This document shows positions 7,866 to 17,054 of a stretch of DNA of 61,286 bases, piece by piece. Each line of letters begins with the position of its first letter. Positions within the stretch are counted from its first letter, which is position 1. Made by a program: the position numbers and the translations under genes. The notes beneath the pieces were generated by a model. That model saw nothing but the letters and a program-made list of their open reading frames with translations, was not told the DNA's origin and made no database searches. The stretch is from Pyrinomonadaceae bacterium (GTDB taxonomy: Bacteria; Acidobacteriota; Blastocatellia; Pyrinomonadales; Pyrinomonadaceae), in contig JAMQPI010000344.1 of NCBI GenBank assembly GCA_023717565.1, positions 1 through 61,286 of the forward strand, in the 5' to 3' direction.

Positions 7866-8993
7866 ATGTCCGGTGACCTAAAGTCGCGAATTCTCATCGT
7901 CGACGACGAACATGAAATAACTGAAATCCTAAGCGACCTGCTCAGCGTTGACCACTACTGCCAGAAGGTGGGTTCGGCAGAAGACGCGCTCGCACGGTTA
8001 GCCGAAAGTGATTTTCAACTGGTCATCAGCGATATCACCATGCCCGGAATGAGCGGACTGGATATGCTCCCGTTCGTTAAGCGCATTTCACCCAACACGG
8101 TCGTGGTGATGATCAGCGGCGTGCAAACGGTCGAGAGTGCGATCGGAGCATTGCGATTAGGCGCCTTCGACTACTTGATGAAGCCCTTTGACATTCGCCA
8201 GGTCGAAGCGGTTGTAAAGCGGGCGCTCGATCACTATGGACTCATCCTCGCCAAACAGCGCTACGAAGATCATCTCGAAGAATTAGTTGAACAACGCACC
8301 GGTGAACTTGACCGGGCACTCAACTCACTGGAGGACGCCTACCGCTCAACCTTGAGGGCCCTAACGTCGGCACTGGAGACGAGAGACTCTGAGACCCATG
8401 GCCACTCGGAACGAGTCGTAACTTACAGCTTGCGTTTAGGCCGAGAGTACGGACTGCCTGGTGAGAAGTTGAAAGCGTTGGAGTTTGGCTCACTGTTGCA
8501 CGACATCGGCAAGATTGGGGTGCCAGATTCGATTTTGCGAAAGCCCGGAAAGCTGACCGAGGACGAGTGGGTGAAAATGCGCGAGCACCCGGTGCATGGC
8601 CAGCAAATACTGCGGGGCATCGAATTTCTCGAGGGAGCGGCCCGTGTTGTGGCCCAGCACCATGAGAAATGGGATGGGTCGGGCTATCCCCTGGGCCTAC
8701 GGGAGGAAGAGGTAGACGTTTGTGCTCGCATCTTCGCGGTAGCCGATGCCTTTGACGCGATCACCAGCGACCGGGTTTATCGGCGTGGTAAGTCTTATCA
8801 GGAAGCCGCCCAGGAATTAGACGACTGGGCTGGAAGGCAGTTTGACCCGAAGGTCGTGGAAGCATTTCATCGAGTTCCACAAGATGACTGGGATGAATTG
8901 CACCGGCAGTCGTTGCTCCCAAAAGAAGACGAATTCGAAGTGCGGCGCGTGATGGAAATGCTAGAGAGTCAGCTTGAGGTTGTAGTCACGTAA
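7866..8993 (+). CDS. HD-GYP response regulator (probable c-di-GMP phosphodiesterase)
   Basis: 375 residues from ATG 7866, chosen because CAGGAG sits 8 bases upstream; a longer frame to 7683 has no such site. Residues 8-125 form a receiver domain (ILIVDDE, LVISDITMPG with the phospho-acceptor Asp, PFD late). A short coiled segment follows (about 140-165, EDHLEELVEQRTGELDRAL), then an HD-GYP domain (about 168-345) with HDIGK and HHEKWDGSGYP. Family members hydrolyse c-di-GMP in response to a sensor kinase, often controlling motility, exopolysaccharide or virulence. No histidine kinase is adjacent, so the signal is unknown. It may act on the nearby polysaccharide loci, but that is inference only. 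Confidence 0.92.
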   Translation: MSGDLKSRILIVDDEHEITEILSDLLSVDHYCQKVGSAEDALARLAESDFQLVISDITMPGMSGLDMLPFVKRISPNTVVVMISGVQTVESAIGALRLGAFDYLMKPFDIRQVEAVVKRALDHYGLILAKQRYEDHLEELVEQRTGELDRALNSLEDAYRSTLRALTSALETRDSETHGHSERVVTYSLRLGREYGLPGEKLKALEFGSLLHDIGKIGVPDSILRKPGKLTEDEWVKMREHPVHGQQILRGIEFLEGAARVVAQHHEKWDGSGYPLGLREEEVDVCARIFAVADAFDAITSDRVYRRGKSYQEAAQELDDWAGRQFDPKVVEAFHRVPQDDWDELHRQSLLPKEDEFEVRRVMEMLESQLEVVVT

Positions 8994-8998
8994 AGAAA

Positions 8999-9152
8999 AA
9001 AATCAGCCGCGGATTTACGCGGATCAGAACGAATACAAAATCGGCCCGCCATCGTCTGTTCTTCCAGTCACTTGCTCTACTAATCACTTGCTCTACTAGT
9101 CCTTTGTTCTTTTCAGATCCGCGTTTCTCCGCGTAAATCCGCGGCCGATTTT
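8999..9152. repeat. Inverted repeat with CCGCGGATTTACGCGG cores and a 16-bp tandem inside
   Basis: The left arm 8999-9026 and right arm 9114-9152 share the core CCGCGGATTTACGCGG in opposite orientation. Between them, two near-identical 16-base units (9068-9083, 9084-9099; CACTTGCTCTACTA). The same core recurs at about 11411. It separates two convergent genes and could end both transcripts. Confidence 0.7.
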
Positions 9153-9160
9153 CCCTTCCT

Positions 9161-10297
9161 TCACTCATTCCTTTCCGGCACCACGTAGCCACGTCGGGAA
9201 CGCAGACTCAGTCCGGTTCGGCGAGCGGCGACTTCGATTCGGCGGTATTCACCCTGCCGGGAAGACGTTAGCGGCCGCTTCGGTCGATACGTGACTACAT
9301 ACTCCGCGCCGATTTCGCGAGCGGCTTCTCCGGCTTGAGCAATCATCTCCTGGCTCGACTTTGGTAGAAAGATCCGGCCACCAGTTTCTTCGGCCACATT
9401 TGTGAGCACCTGCTGACTCTTCTTAACGTCTGATTCGTACGCCTTCCGCTGTCGTTTCATAGCCGGATCGAACGTTATGCTCACTCCGTAGGACGGACTG
9501 CGCGTTGTTCCCGGGGGCAATGTGGGATCGTTGGAGGTGATTGGACCAGAAGGCCGTTGACCTATGGAAACCGAAGAAGGCCGGCCGTCTTTTCTTTGCC
9601 GCACCAATTCCGTGTAACTAATGATATGTACAGTAGCTCGAGCCGCCGTCAGTCGTTTGATCGCTTCCGCCCGTTCGATCTTTCCGCCGGGACTATCCAC
9701 ACCGTCAGTTATGAACACCACATGGCGGCTTCCTTCTGGTCGTTCGCTCAGTTGCCGGGCGGCCGCGGCTACGGCATCTGAGAAGCGTGAACGTTTCCCG
9801 GAAGACATCTTTGTTTTAAGTGCCTTCAGCACTACTCGCTTGTCGTCGGTCCACGGCTGAATTACCTCGACCGAGTTGCTAAATTGCAGGACTGAGACCA
9901 GTGTGCCGTCTTGAAGATTGTTAAGCAGTTGGATGGCCACGTCGCGCGTGAGGCCAGTTCGTTTTGACATCCCTCCCATCCCGCTTAATTCACCACCCGT
10001 ATCCAGGACCAATAGTGCGTTCGCGGGCAGATGACGAACACTCCTGATTTGCTGGGCCACCCCGTCTTCCAGGACGAGTACATCATCTACCTCAAGGGTC
10101 GGATCGTAGTGCCCATATTGATCAAGAGCGACGACTGGTAAGCGCACTTCTTCGGTGAAGACTTTGATTGGCTCCTGTTCCTCGTTTGGCGGAGTAGGAG
10201 AGGGTGAAGGTGAAGGTCGTTGCGTCGCTTGCCCAAGGGCAGAAATCCCTAAGACAAGAACGAGGAGAACGATTAGTGTTGCTCGTGGATATATCAA
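9161..10297 (-). CDS. VWFA-related protein of the acidobacterial type, exported
   Basis: 378 residues from a TTG start at 10297. The longer ATG frame (10453) would overlap pta by 76 bases and bury the signal peptide. TTG gives M-IYPRATLIVLLVLVLGISALGQ with an AGG about 9 bases upstream. After a Pro-rich linker (PSPSPSPTPP), an N-terminal beta domain (EEVRLPVVALD) leads into a von Willebrand A domain: ALLVLDTGGELSGMGG (a degenerate MIDAS, normally DxSxS), VVFITDGVDS and later ERAEAIKRL. The C-terminus (EYVVTYRPKR...RIEVAARR..L..RSRRGY) is typical of the acidobacterial VWFA family, which has many paralogs. Its role is unknown; protein binding in the periplasm or at the surface is likely. Confidence 0.87.
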   Translation of the reverse strand: MIYPRATLIVLLVLVLGISALGQATQRPSPSPSPTPPNEEQEPIKVFTEEVRLPVVALDQYGHYDPTLEVDDVLVLEDGVAQQIRSVRHLPANALLVLDTGGELSGMGGMSKRTGLTRDVAIQLLNNLQDGTLVSVLQFSNSVEVIQPWTDDKRVVLKALKTKMSSGKRSRFSDAVAAAARQLSERPEGSRHVVFITDGVDSPGGKIERAEAIKRLTAARATVHIISYTELVRQRKDGRPSSVSIGQRPSGPITSNDPTLPPGTTRSPSYGVSITFDPAMKRQRKAYESDVKKSQQVLTNVAEETGGRIFLPKSSQEMIAQAGEAAREIGAEYVVTYRPKRPLTSSRQGEYRRIEVAARRTGLSLRSRRGYVVPERNE

Positions 10298-10377
10298 AGC
10301 TGTTTGCCTGTCGTACAGATTGGGAAATTCCGGAGGTTTTGATGCAGAAACAGGCACCGGAGTGTTGCCTGAATAAT

Positions 10378-11388
10378 TTAACCTGAGGATTTTCGTGCCT
10401 GGGACTGTACCGCGGTGATAGCTACAGCATCGACAATGTCTTCGGCCTTGCATCCACGTGAGAGATCATTGGCTGGTTTGTCCAGGCCTTGAAGAATTGG
10501 GCCGATGGCCGTCGCGCCCGCCAGTCGCTCGGTTAGTTTGTAGGCTATGTTGCCAGATTGAAGGTCGGGAAAGATTAGTACATTCGCTCGGCCGGCTACG
10601 GTGGAACTGGGGGCCTTGGAATTGGAAACAGCCGGTACCAGCGCTGCATCGAGTTGCAATTCACCATCGATTATTAACTCGGGCACCCTGGCTTTCGCGG
10701 TTCTGGTGGCTTCCACCACCTTGTCAACCAAACGATGTTTGGCACTACCCTTGGTGGAAAATGACAGCATGGCAACGCGTGGTTCAATTCCCAGCAAAGC
10801 GCGACAGGAATCTGCTGAGGTCACTGCAATCTCGGCCAGTTCGGCGGAAGTGGGCTCAATGACTACGCCGCAGTCGGCGTAAATCAGAGCTCCATTGTGA
10901 CCGAAGCTACTGTTAGAAAGGGCCATCAGGAAGAAACTCGAAACCAGCTTGAAGCCGGGACGAACGCCGATGCAATGAAGCGCAGCGCGCACGGTGTGGG
11001 AAGTGGTGTTGGTGGCTCCGGCCACTGAGCCATCAGCCTTGCCGAGTCGTACCATCAGATTTCCGTAGTAGAGAGGATCCGCGAGCATGGTGCGAGCTTC
11101 GTCGGCCATCAGGCCTTTAGCGCGTCGCAATTCGTGAAAATAGGACGCCATTTTATCGAAGTCGGGCGCGTGCTTGTGATCGATCACTTCAACGCCACTG
11201 AGATTGGCGCGCTCCCGTTCCGCCGTCTCGCGTATTGTGGACTCATCTCCCAAGAGGGTGATTCGAGCAATGCCTCTCTGAGAGCATTCAGCAGCCGCAC
11301 TTACGGTGCGCGGGTCGTTACCTTCGGGCAGGACAATGTGTTGGAGATTTCCGGCGGCACGCTGCCTGATTCGTTCGAGTACGTCCAT
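10378..11388 (-). CDS. pta: Phosphate acetyltransferase
   Basis: 336 residues, the length of the short, catalytic-domain-only Pta (EutD-like) enzymes that interconvert acetyl-CoA and acetyl phosphate. Family segments are recognisable throughout: [13 protein letters not shown] near the N-terminus, [28 protein letters not shown] at about 100-127, [44 protein letters not shown], and the C-terminal [17 protein letters not shown] with [16 protein letters not shown]. No ackA is beside it. The VWFA gene follows at 80 bases on the same strand and could be co-transcribed. Cytoplasmic. Confidence 0.93.
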   Translation of the reverse strand: MDVLERIRQRAAGNLQHIVLPEGNDPRTVSAAAECSQRGIARITLLGDESTIRETAERERANLSGVEVIDHKHAPDFDKMASYFHELRRAKGLMADEARTMLADPLYYGNLMVRLGKADGSVAGATNTTSHTVRAALHCIGVRPGFKLVSSFFLMALSNSSFGHNGALIYADCGVVIEPTSAELAEIAVTSADSCRALLGIEPRVAMLSFSTKGSAKHRLVDKVVEATRTAKARVPELIIDGELQLDAALVPAVSNSKAPSSTVAGRANVLIFPDLQSGNIAYKLTERLAGATAIGPILQGLDKPANDLSRGCKAEDIVDAVAITAVQSQARKSSG

Positions 11389-11410
11389 AAGATGCAGTTG
11401 ATCTGAAAAA

Positions 11411-11446
11411 CACTTAGCCGCGGATTCACGCGGACGAACGCGGATT
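11411..11446. repeat. Third copy of the CCGCGGATT-CACGCGG repeat core
   Basis: Starts with CCGCGGATTCACGCGG and carries a further CGCGGATTAG half, matching the arms at 8999-9026 and 9114-9152 apart from a few bases. It lies just upstream of pta. Confidence 0.6.
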
Positions 11447-11516
11447 AGAGCAAAAGCTGAAGGTCGAGTCTAACCAACTCGGAAAGAGAGAACAAGTGTA
11501 TAGAGATATGCGGCTG

Positions 11517-11690
11517 CACTCCGTAGGAGTGAGATGTTTATAGACCGGGACCCACAATTATTCCTCGCCGTTCTGAGGGGCGGAATGATACTGGATGAGT
11601 ACCTGTCAAGATGAGTTCCGCCCCTCAGAACGGTGGGCGACGAGGGGGGGTTCCGGTGCTATAAACATCTCACGCCCTGACGGGGTGAAC
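11517..11690. repeat. Long imperfect inverted repeat (MITE/REP-like), about 174 bp
   Basis: Left arm 11517-11585 and right arm 11616-11690 fold on each other: GTGAGATGTTTATAG pairs with CTATAAACATCTCAC, and the inner ends CCGTTCTGAGGGGCGGAA and TTCCGCCCCTCAGAACGG are perfectly complementary, with a 30-base loop. No coding capacity. It occupies part of the 544-base gap 11389-11932; the rest (11691-11932) shows nothing I can name. Confidence 0.75.
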
Positions 11691-11932
11691 CGACGTCATT
11701 CGCGTCTGATTTGTTGACCGCAAGCTTGTGTGTCTACCGTGAACCATGGGCCGGTCGCAAACCTCTTACCGCTAACTACCTGCCAAGTTCCGTGCGGTGC
11801 TGGTTGAGTTGTTCCGCCAGGGTGACCAATCTGCAACCCGGTGCGTGTTTGAGTCGAGTCAGACTCGTGATAGCTTACACCCGACCTGAAACTGTTCTTA
11901 CCAGCCACCACTACTGATAAGTTTGGGAGAAA

Positions 11933-12412
11933 ATGATGCCCCCTCTGCAAGCACGCCGGCGAATGAAAAATCTTGTGTTGTTCATTCCCAACATGGTCCT
12001 GCTTTGTGTGCGCCTGATGACAGACTCCCGGGTGCCGGCTACGGAAAAAGCGCTGGTTGCGGGTGCGGTGATTTACGCAATCATTCCGTTGGATTTTATC
12101 CCTGACATGATCCCTTTCGTGGGCCAGATTGATGACGCCTATCTGATTGCTGTCACGCTTCTGCGGCTGGTGGATCGTACCGACGCGCGGGTTGTCCGCC
12201 AACACTGGCAGGGCGGCGGAGACGTGGTCGACCTCATCGAGTCAATGGCCCAGATGGCCGGCAAATTATTGCCTAAGCGGATTCGACGCGTGCTCACGTC
12301 GCGCATCGACGTGGCCCCGGAAAAGGACGAAGGTTTCAAAGGTTTACCGCGGCCTCTGTTAGTGGTCGAACCGGAAGCCGAAGAACAAATACGATCCACG
12401 AAAACACACTAA
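11933..12412 (+). CDS. DUF1232 (YkvA-like) membrane protein
   Basis: 159 residues; ATG 11933 is preceded by GGGAG four bases away. An N-terminal hydrophobic stretch (LVLFIPNMVLLCVRLM) leads into the DUF1232 core at about 40-75, with the hallmark AIIPLDFIPDMIPFVGQIDDAYLI. The C-terminal third is basic, then acidic. Family members are small inner-membrane proteins of unknown function. A divergent/convergent arrangement with its neighbours means it is probably transcribed alone. The last codons lie inside an inverted repeat shared with the convergent mpl gene. Confidence 0.85.
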   Translation: MMPPLQARRRMKNLVLFIPNMVLLCVRLMTDSRVPATEKALVAGAVIYAIIPLDFIPDMIPFVGQIDDAYLIAVTLLRLVDRTDARVVRQHWQGGGDVVDLIESMAQMAGKLLPKRIRRVLTSRIDVAPEKDEGFKGLPRPLLVVEPEAEEQIRSTKTH

Positions 12413-12456
12413 ACCGCACGGAAACGGTCGCCTTATTTCGTGCTATTTCGTGGATC
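12393..12456. repeat. Inverted repeat spanning the ends of two convergent genes
   Basis: GATCCACGAAAACAC (12393-12407) opposes GTGCTATTTCGTGGATC (12440-12456). It contains both stop codons (12410-12412 plus; 12433-12435 minus), so the repeat encodes the last residues of both proteins. Possible bidirectional terminator or dispersed repeat. Confidence 0.6.
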
Positions 12457-13863
12457 CGTCGTTCTTAGGCCACCCAGCAGTTTCTCGTGAATCCCGTCGA
12501 AACCGCCGTTGGACATGATAGCGACAACATCGCCCTCGCGGAGCTCAGGAACTAGTTGCGCGATTATTTCGTCCGCCCCGGGCAAGGCGAACGCCGGCTT
12601 ATCGAGTTTCGAAATATCCGCAATCAGCTGGTCGGTATCAAGGGCCCGCCCTTTCTCGGTGACCTTCCCACTGTCGAAAACATTTGCAATCAACACGTAG
12701 TCGGCGGGCGCGAAAGCCTGGGCATACTCGTCCTGAAACACGGCTAGCCGCGACGACCACGAGCGCGGCTCAAAGACCGCGATCAAACGTCGCTCTGGAT
12801 ACTTGTTGCGCAACGCGCGAAGAGTCTCCCGCACTGCAGTGGGGTGATGGGCGAAATCGTCGATTACAATTACGCCGCGCTCTTGCCCTCGAATTTCGGC
12901 GCGGCGGCGTACGTTCTTAAAGCTTGCCAGAGCCGCCGCAATGGATTCACGCTCAAGACCCCAGGCATCTGCCGCAATGATCACCGCGAGGCAGTTGAGC
13001 AAATTGAACTCGCCAATTAGCGGCGTCTGAAACTGGCCCCACTGCTTGCCTTCGCAAAACACTTTGAAGCTGGACATGTCGCTGGCGTAGTTTGTATTAC
13101 GAATCTGCCATTTCGCATCTTCGCTGGTTCCGAATGTCTCGACTTGTGTGAAGAGTCGGGAACCCATCGAGGCGACAACTTCACGTACGGCGGCACTGTC
13201 CCATCCGGCAATCAACCGGCCATTCGCCGGAATCAGGTTCATGAATCTCCGAAACGCAAGTTTCACCGCCGCCAGGTCAGGATATATATCGGCATGGTCG
13301 AATTCGATGTTGTTGACGATACCGAGCTCGGGCAGGTAGTGCATGAACTTCGGTCCCTTGTCGAAATACGCAGTGTCGTATTCATCGCCTTCAATGATGA
13401 AGTATTGGCTGTTTGTCACTCTAAAACTAACGCCGAAGTTTTGCGCCACACCGCCGATCAGAAAGCTGGGATCGAGTCCTCCCTGGTCCATGACCCAGGC
13501 AGCGATGCTCGTGGTCGTTGTCTTGCCGTGGGTACCGGCAACGACCAGCGAGCGACGGCCGCGGATAAACTCTTCTTTGACCACTTCCGCCTGCGATCGA
13601 TAGGCGAGCCCTAATCTCAGCGTTTCTTCCACCTCGGCATTCCCACGAGGAATCGCGTTACCAACAATTACGACATCGGGAGCGGGCCGCAGATGTTCGG
13701 GACTATAGCCCTGATGCACGGGAATGCTGAGCGAAGCAAGCATTGTGGACATGGGCGGATAGACATTCTCGTCCGAGCCGCTGACTCGATGCCCGCGCGC
13801 TTGCAGCATCCCCGCCACAGCGGCCATCGCCGTCCCGCAAATTCCTATTAGGTAATAGTGCAT
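12433..13863 (-). CDS. mpl: UDP-N-acetylmuramate:L-Ala-gamma-D-Glu-meso-DAP ligase
   Basis: 476 residues, matching Mpl length. It re-uses the tripeptide L-Ala-D-Glu-mDAP released by cell-wall recycling, joining it to UDP-MurNAc with ATP in the cytoplasm. Mur-ligase domains in order: an N-terminal Rossmann-like domain (YLIGICGTAMAAVAGML; SGSDENVYPPMS, typical of Mpl rather than MurC), the central ATPase with P-loop VVAGTHGKTTTTS (about 109-121), IIEGDEYDTAYFDKGPKF, EFDHADIYPDL, and the C-terminal domain with VIDDFAHHPTAV, FEPRSWSSR and MSNGGFDGIH. Mpl implies meso-DAP peptidoglycan and recycling, consistent with a diderm. The C-terminal tail (about 10 residues) is encoded by an intergenic-type repeat. 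Confidence 0.95.
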   Translation of the reverse strand: MHYYLIGICGTAMAAVAGMLQARGHRVSGSDENVYPPMSTMLASLSIPVHQGYSPEHLRPAPDVVIVGNAIPRGNAEVEETLRLGLAYRSQAEVVKEEFIRGRRSLVVAGTHGKTTTTSIAAWVMDQGGLDPSFLIGGVAQNFGVSFRVTNSQYFIIEGDEYDTAYFDKGPKFMHYLPELGIVNNIEFDHADIYPDLAAVKLAFRRFMNLIPANGRLIAGWDSAAVREVVASMGSRLFTQVETFGTSEDAKWQIRNTNYASDMSSFKVFCEGKQWGQFQTPLIGEFNLLNCLAVIIAADAWGLERESIAAALASFKNVRRRAEIRGQERGVIVIDDFAHHPTAVRETLRALRNKYPERRLIAVFEPRSWSSRLAVFQDEYAQAFAPADYVLIANVFDSGKVTEKGRALDTDQLIADISKLDKPAFALPGADEIIAQLVPELREGDVVAIMSNGGFDGIHEKLLGGLRTTDPRNSTK

Positions 13864-13921
13864 GCTGGGGGACTTTCTAGAGTATCCTTATCAACCACTG
13901 AGCGAATTCAGCCATCTCTTT

Positions 13922-14809
13922 TCATCCAGGCTCGCCACTTGTTGGAGCACCGCGCACCAATTGCCGAACACATCCCCAAAAGTTTCTGCCAACCAGACTC
14001 TCCGGATGAATGCGCACAGCTTGCACCAAATCTTTCGCTGCGGTATAGCGTTTCCCTTCTCCACTTTTGGCAAACGATTGCCGCAACAAACGCGTGGCCG
14101 CACACCAACGACGACCACTACCGTCTAGTTTAGGTTCGTAGATGTCAGCTATCTGGTCAAACTCGCGATCGAACAAGCCACCTTCCGCAACCGTCTTACT
14201 ACTTTCGTGCAGCCGGTAAGCTGCCAACAGCACCGGCAAGTGATCACATTGATACCCGGCCAGCAACAGACGAACGTACAATTCATGGTCGAAGCAATAA
14301 CGCCAACGTTCGTCAAACCCGCCGCTGAGTAAACTGCGTTTCCAAAACATGCCGGGCTGTGGCGCTTTGTACGCCCAGGAGAGTGCCTGGGCCGCGCTCC
14401 TGGGCACATTGGCGGAAATGATTTGCGTTTCGTGTTGCTCTCCAAACATGCGCGTGTCGCCACACAGCCATTCGCACTGCGGATGTGCCTGAAAAAAAGA
14501 AACAACAGCTGCAAAGGCGCCAGGCAGATAGAGGTCGTCACTGTTAAGGTAAGCTACGATGTCGCCAGTCGCATGGGCTAGACCCTTGTTAAGAGCGTGG
14601 GCCTGACCTCGATCCTTTTCACTTATCCAGTATGAAAGTCTGCTCTCGTACTTACGGATTAGCGCGGGACTGTCGTCGCTGCTCCCGCCATCAATAATGA
14701 TGAAGTCCAGCGGTTCATAATTCTGATCAAGAACAGACATAATGGTCTGTTCCAAATATTGCGCCTGGTTGTAAGAAGGAGTGATGACTGAAATCTTGGG
14801 CAACGCCAC
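13922..14809 (-). CDS. Glycosyltransferase family 2
   Basis: 295 residues from a GTG start at 14809, with AGAGG 9 bases upstream and 3 bases after the GDP-fucose synthase stop. A GT-A fold is shown by [19 protein letters not shown] (N-terminus), [28 protein letters not shown] and the metal-binding NSDD of [10 protein letters not shown] (about 88-97). The C-terminal half ([32 protein letters not shown]) completes the acceptor side. It probably adds one sugar of the surface polysaccharide at the inner membrane. It is the last gene of the minus-strand polysaccharide locus and is tightly coupled to fcl and gmd, so a fucose-related step is possible but not shown. Confidence 0.9.
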   Translation of the reverse strand: MALPKISVITPSYNQAQYLEQTIMSVLDQNYEPLDFIIIDGGSSDDSPALIRKYESRLSYWISEKDRGQAHALNKGLAHATGDIVAYLNSDDLYLPGAFAAVVSFFQAHPQCEWLCGDTRMFGEQHETQIISANVPRSAAQALSWAYKAPQPGMFWKRSLLSGGFDERWRYCFDHELYVRLLLAGYQCDHLPVLLAAYRLHESSKTVAEGGLFDREFDQIADIYEPKLDGSGRRWCAATRLLRQSFAKSGEGKRYTAAKDLVQAVRIHPESLVGRNFWGCVRQLVRGAPTSGEPG

Positions 14810-14812
14810 GCG

Positions 14813-15802
14813 CTAAGCCTCTTGGGACTGGCTTTCAACAAGTGTGGTTTCACCAGCCACTTGCGCTTCGTACCAGTCTATTGTTCGTCGCAATCCATCT
14901 TCGAGAGATACTTGTGCCCGGAAGCCGAATTTCTCGAACGCCCGTGAGACGTCCAGACGACGGCGCGGCTGACCGTCAGGTTTATCATGTTGCCAGCGAA
15001 TCTCACCTTCAAAGCGAGTGAGACGCGCAATTGTCTGCAACAGTTCTGAGATTCTGATTTCGCTACCGGTGCCAATGTTGACTGGCTCGCTGTCGTCGTA
15101 TCTGCTGGCCGCGCGCAGCACGCCTTCTGCGCAGTCTTCGACGTAGAGGAACTCACGGGAAGCATTTCCCGTCCCCCAGGCTTCGACGAAAGCCGCACCA
15201 CTCTCGCGTGCTTCCAAACACTTGCGGATGAGAGCCGGAATGACATGTGATGTTTCCGGGTCGAAGTTGTCGCCCGGTCCATAAAGATTTGCCGGCAGAA
15301 GAAATATGCTATTGAAGCCATACTGCTGCCGGTAGCTCTGCGACTGCACCAGCATCATCTTCTTAGCGAGACCATAAGGAGCGTTGGTTTCTTCGGGATA
15401 CCCGTTCCAAAGATCGTCTTCGCGAAAGGGGGTGGGGGTAAATTTAGGATATGCGCAGACTGTACCCAGGGCTACGAATTTCTTGATCTCGTGCAGCCTT
15501 GCCTGTTCGATAAGTTGCACACCCATCATCAGGTTTTCATAAAAGAACTTGCCTGGGTTCTTTTGGTTGGCGCCAATTCCGCCTACTACAGCAGCCAAAT
15601 GGATGATGAGATCCGGCTGTGCATCGGAAAGTAGCCGCTTGATGTGGGAAGCTTCGACCAGGTTGTAGTCAGCGCTGCGAGGAACGAACACTTCAACAGC
15701 AGGATACTTTTGCAAACGCTCAACGATGAAGCGTCCCAGGAAACCCGCGCCGCCGGTGACGACCACTCGTTGATAGGGAAAAGCATCTTTCAACTGTTTC
15801 AT
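14813..15802 (-). CDS. fcl: GDP-L-fucose synthase
   Basis: 329 residues. An extended SDR with the NAD(P) motif [14 protein letters not shown] (12-25), [17 protein letters not shown], the Ser-Tyr-Lys triad region (GTVCAYP then YGLAKKM), and [27 protein letters not shown], which is characteristic of GDP-4-keto-6-deoxymannose 3,5-epimerase-reductase. It converts the Gmd product to GDP-L-fucose using NADPH, in the cytoplasm. gmd lies 125 bases upstream on the same strand, which supports the call. A GT2 gene follows after 3 bases. Confidence 0.9.
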   Translation of the reverse strand: MKQLKDAFPYQRVVVTGGAGFLGRFIVERLQKYPAVEVFVPRSADYNLVEASHIKRLLSDAQPDLIIHLAAVVGGIGANQKNPGKFFYENLMMGVQLIEQARLHEIKKFVALGTVCAYPKFTPTPFREDDLWNGYPEETNAPYGLAKKMMLVQSQSYRQQYGFNSIFLLPANLYGPGDNFDPETSHVIPALIRKCLEARESGAAFVEAWGTGNASREFLYVEDCAEGVLRAASRYDDSEPVNIGTGSEIRISELLQTIARLTRFEGEIRWQHDKPDGQPRRRLDVSRAFEKFGFRAQVSLEDGLRRTIDWYEAQVAGETTLVESQSQEA

Positions 15803-15843
15803 TGCGTACTAGCTGAACTCTAAGTTACGTGCGCGTCCGCTGG

Positions 15844-15949
15844 TTCAGAGTTCAGAGTTCAACCTTTAGGTTGTGGCTGGGCCAGGAGCAAGCTAAAGCT
15901 CGAACTCTGAACTACTTGAACTCTGAACTACTTGAACTCCAAACTAGGG
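15844..15949. repeat. 16-bp tandem repeat and inverted copy at the gmd 3' end
   Basis: Three 16-base units (15902-15917, 15918-15933, degenerate 15934-15949; GAACTCTGAACTACTT) and an opposing TTCAGAGTTCAGAGTTC at 15844-15860. The array supplies the gmd stop codon and last residues and can fold into a 3' hairpin. Confidence 0.7.
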
Positions 15950-16962
15950 GAGCGGTCAATATCGCCAAAACTCTCGTGTTCCTGCTGACCGAGCATAGAT
16001 ACATCGGCATCAACCATTAGTCGCACCAACTCCTTGAAGGATACTTTCGGTTTCCATCCGAGTACGCGCTTCGCTTTCGAGGCGTCGCCAATCAACAAAT
16101 CCACTTCCGCAGGCCGCAAGTATTTAGAATCAAGTTCGACGTAATCATGCCAATCAAGATTGACATGGCGGAAAGCCTCGGTCAGAAACTCCTCCACAGA
16201 GTGTGTTTCTCCGGTCGCGATAACGTAATCGTCTGGTTCGCTCTGCTGCAGCATCAGCCACATTGCCTCGACGTACTCCCTGGCGTAGCCCCAATCGCGC
16301 TTAGCATCCAGGTTGCCAAGGTACAATTTCTTTTGCTGACCGGCTTGGATTCGGGCGACGGCCCGGGTGATCTTTCTGGTAACAAAAGTCTCGCCGCGCC
16401 GAGGACTTTCATGGTTGAAGAGTATGCCGTTCGCGGCAAACATCCCGTAACTTTCCCGGTAGTTAACGGTCGCCCAGTAGGCATAGACCTTGGCTGCTCC
16501 GTAAGGCGATCTCGGGTGAAAGGGAGTGGACTCCTTCTGTGGTACTTCATGCACCTTGCCAAACATTTCCGAGCTACTGGCCTGATAAAACTTCGCCTTT
16601 ACGCCCGTCTCGCGCATCGCCTCTAGAATTCGGATCGTGCTTAGCCCAGTCACATCGCCGGTGTACTCCGGGATGTCGAAACTGACACGCACATGACTTT
16701 GCGCCGCCAGGTGATAAACCTCTTCGGGCTGAATCCGGTAGAGCAGCTTAATTAGATTAGTAGAGTCGGCGATGTCTCCATAGTGCAAGAACAGCCGCAC
16801 GCCATTGATATGCGGATCCTTGTAAAGATGATTGATACGCCCAGTATTAAAGCTCGAGGCGCGACGGATTATACCGTGCACCTCATAACCTTTATCGAGC
16901 AACAGTTCAGCTAGATAGGAGCCGTCTTGCCCGGTTATCCCTGTGATCAACGCCTTCTTCAT
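15928..16962 (-). CDS. gmd: GDP-mannose 4,6-dehydratase
   Basis: 344 residues, standard length. Makes GDP-4-keto-6-deoxy-D-mannose, the precursor of GDP-L-fucose or other deoxysugars. The sequence shows [20 protein letters not shown] (NADP-binding, 3-22), [21 protein letters not shown], the Thr-Glu-Tyr-Lys catalytic set in ASSSEMFG and [26 protein letters not shown], and [14 protein letters not shown]. These are diagnostic for Gmd. The C-terminal residues (SLEFK) are encoded by a tandem repeat and may not be conserved. Fcl lies next downstream. Confidence 0.96.
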   Translation of the reverse strand: MKKALITGITGQDGSYLAELLLDKGYEVHGIIRRASSFNTGRINHLYKDPHINGVRLFLHYGDIADSTNLIKLLYRIQPEEVYHLAAQSHVRVSFDIPEYTGDVTGLSTIRILEAMRETGVKAKFYQASSSEMFGKVHEVPQKESTPFHPRSPYGAAKVYAYWATVNYRESYGMFAANGILFNHESPRRGETFVTRKITRAVARIQAGQQKKLYLGNLDAKRDWGYAREYVEAMWLMLQQSEPDDYVIATGETHSVEEFLTEAFRHVNLDWHDYVELDSKYLRPAEVDLLIGDASKAKRVLGWKPKVSFKELVRLMVDADVSMLGQQEHESFGDIDRSPSLEFK

Positions 16963-17054
16963 TGAAAGTTTTCATCCCCCAGCCACACCATCATGTTCCA
17001 AGTCTCTAGAATCCCCAGCCGTTCCAAACCGACAAAAGACCTGGATCGATCAGC

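Noticed and set aside
10298..10453. N-terminal extension of the VWFA protein up to ATG 10453
   Set aside because: It overlaps the pta 3' end, has a Cys/Arg-rich composition and hides the signal peptide; TTG 10297 fits better.
11696..12205. 169-residue minus-strand open frame
   Set aside because: Antisense to the DUF1232 coding region with a His/Gln/Arg-rich composition typical of shadow frames.
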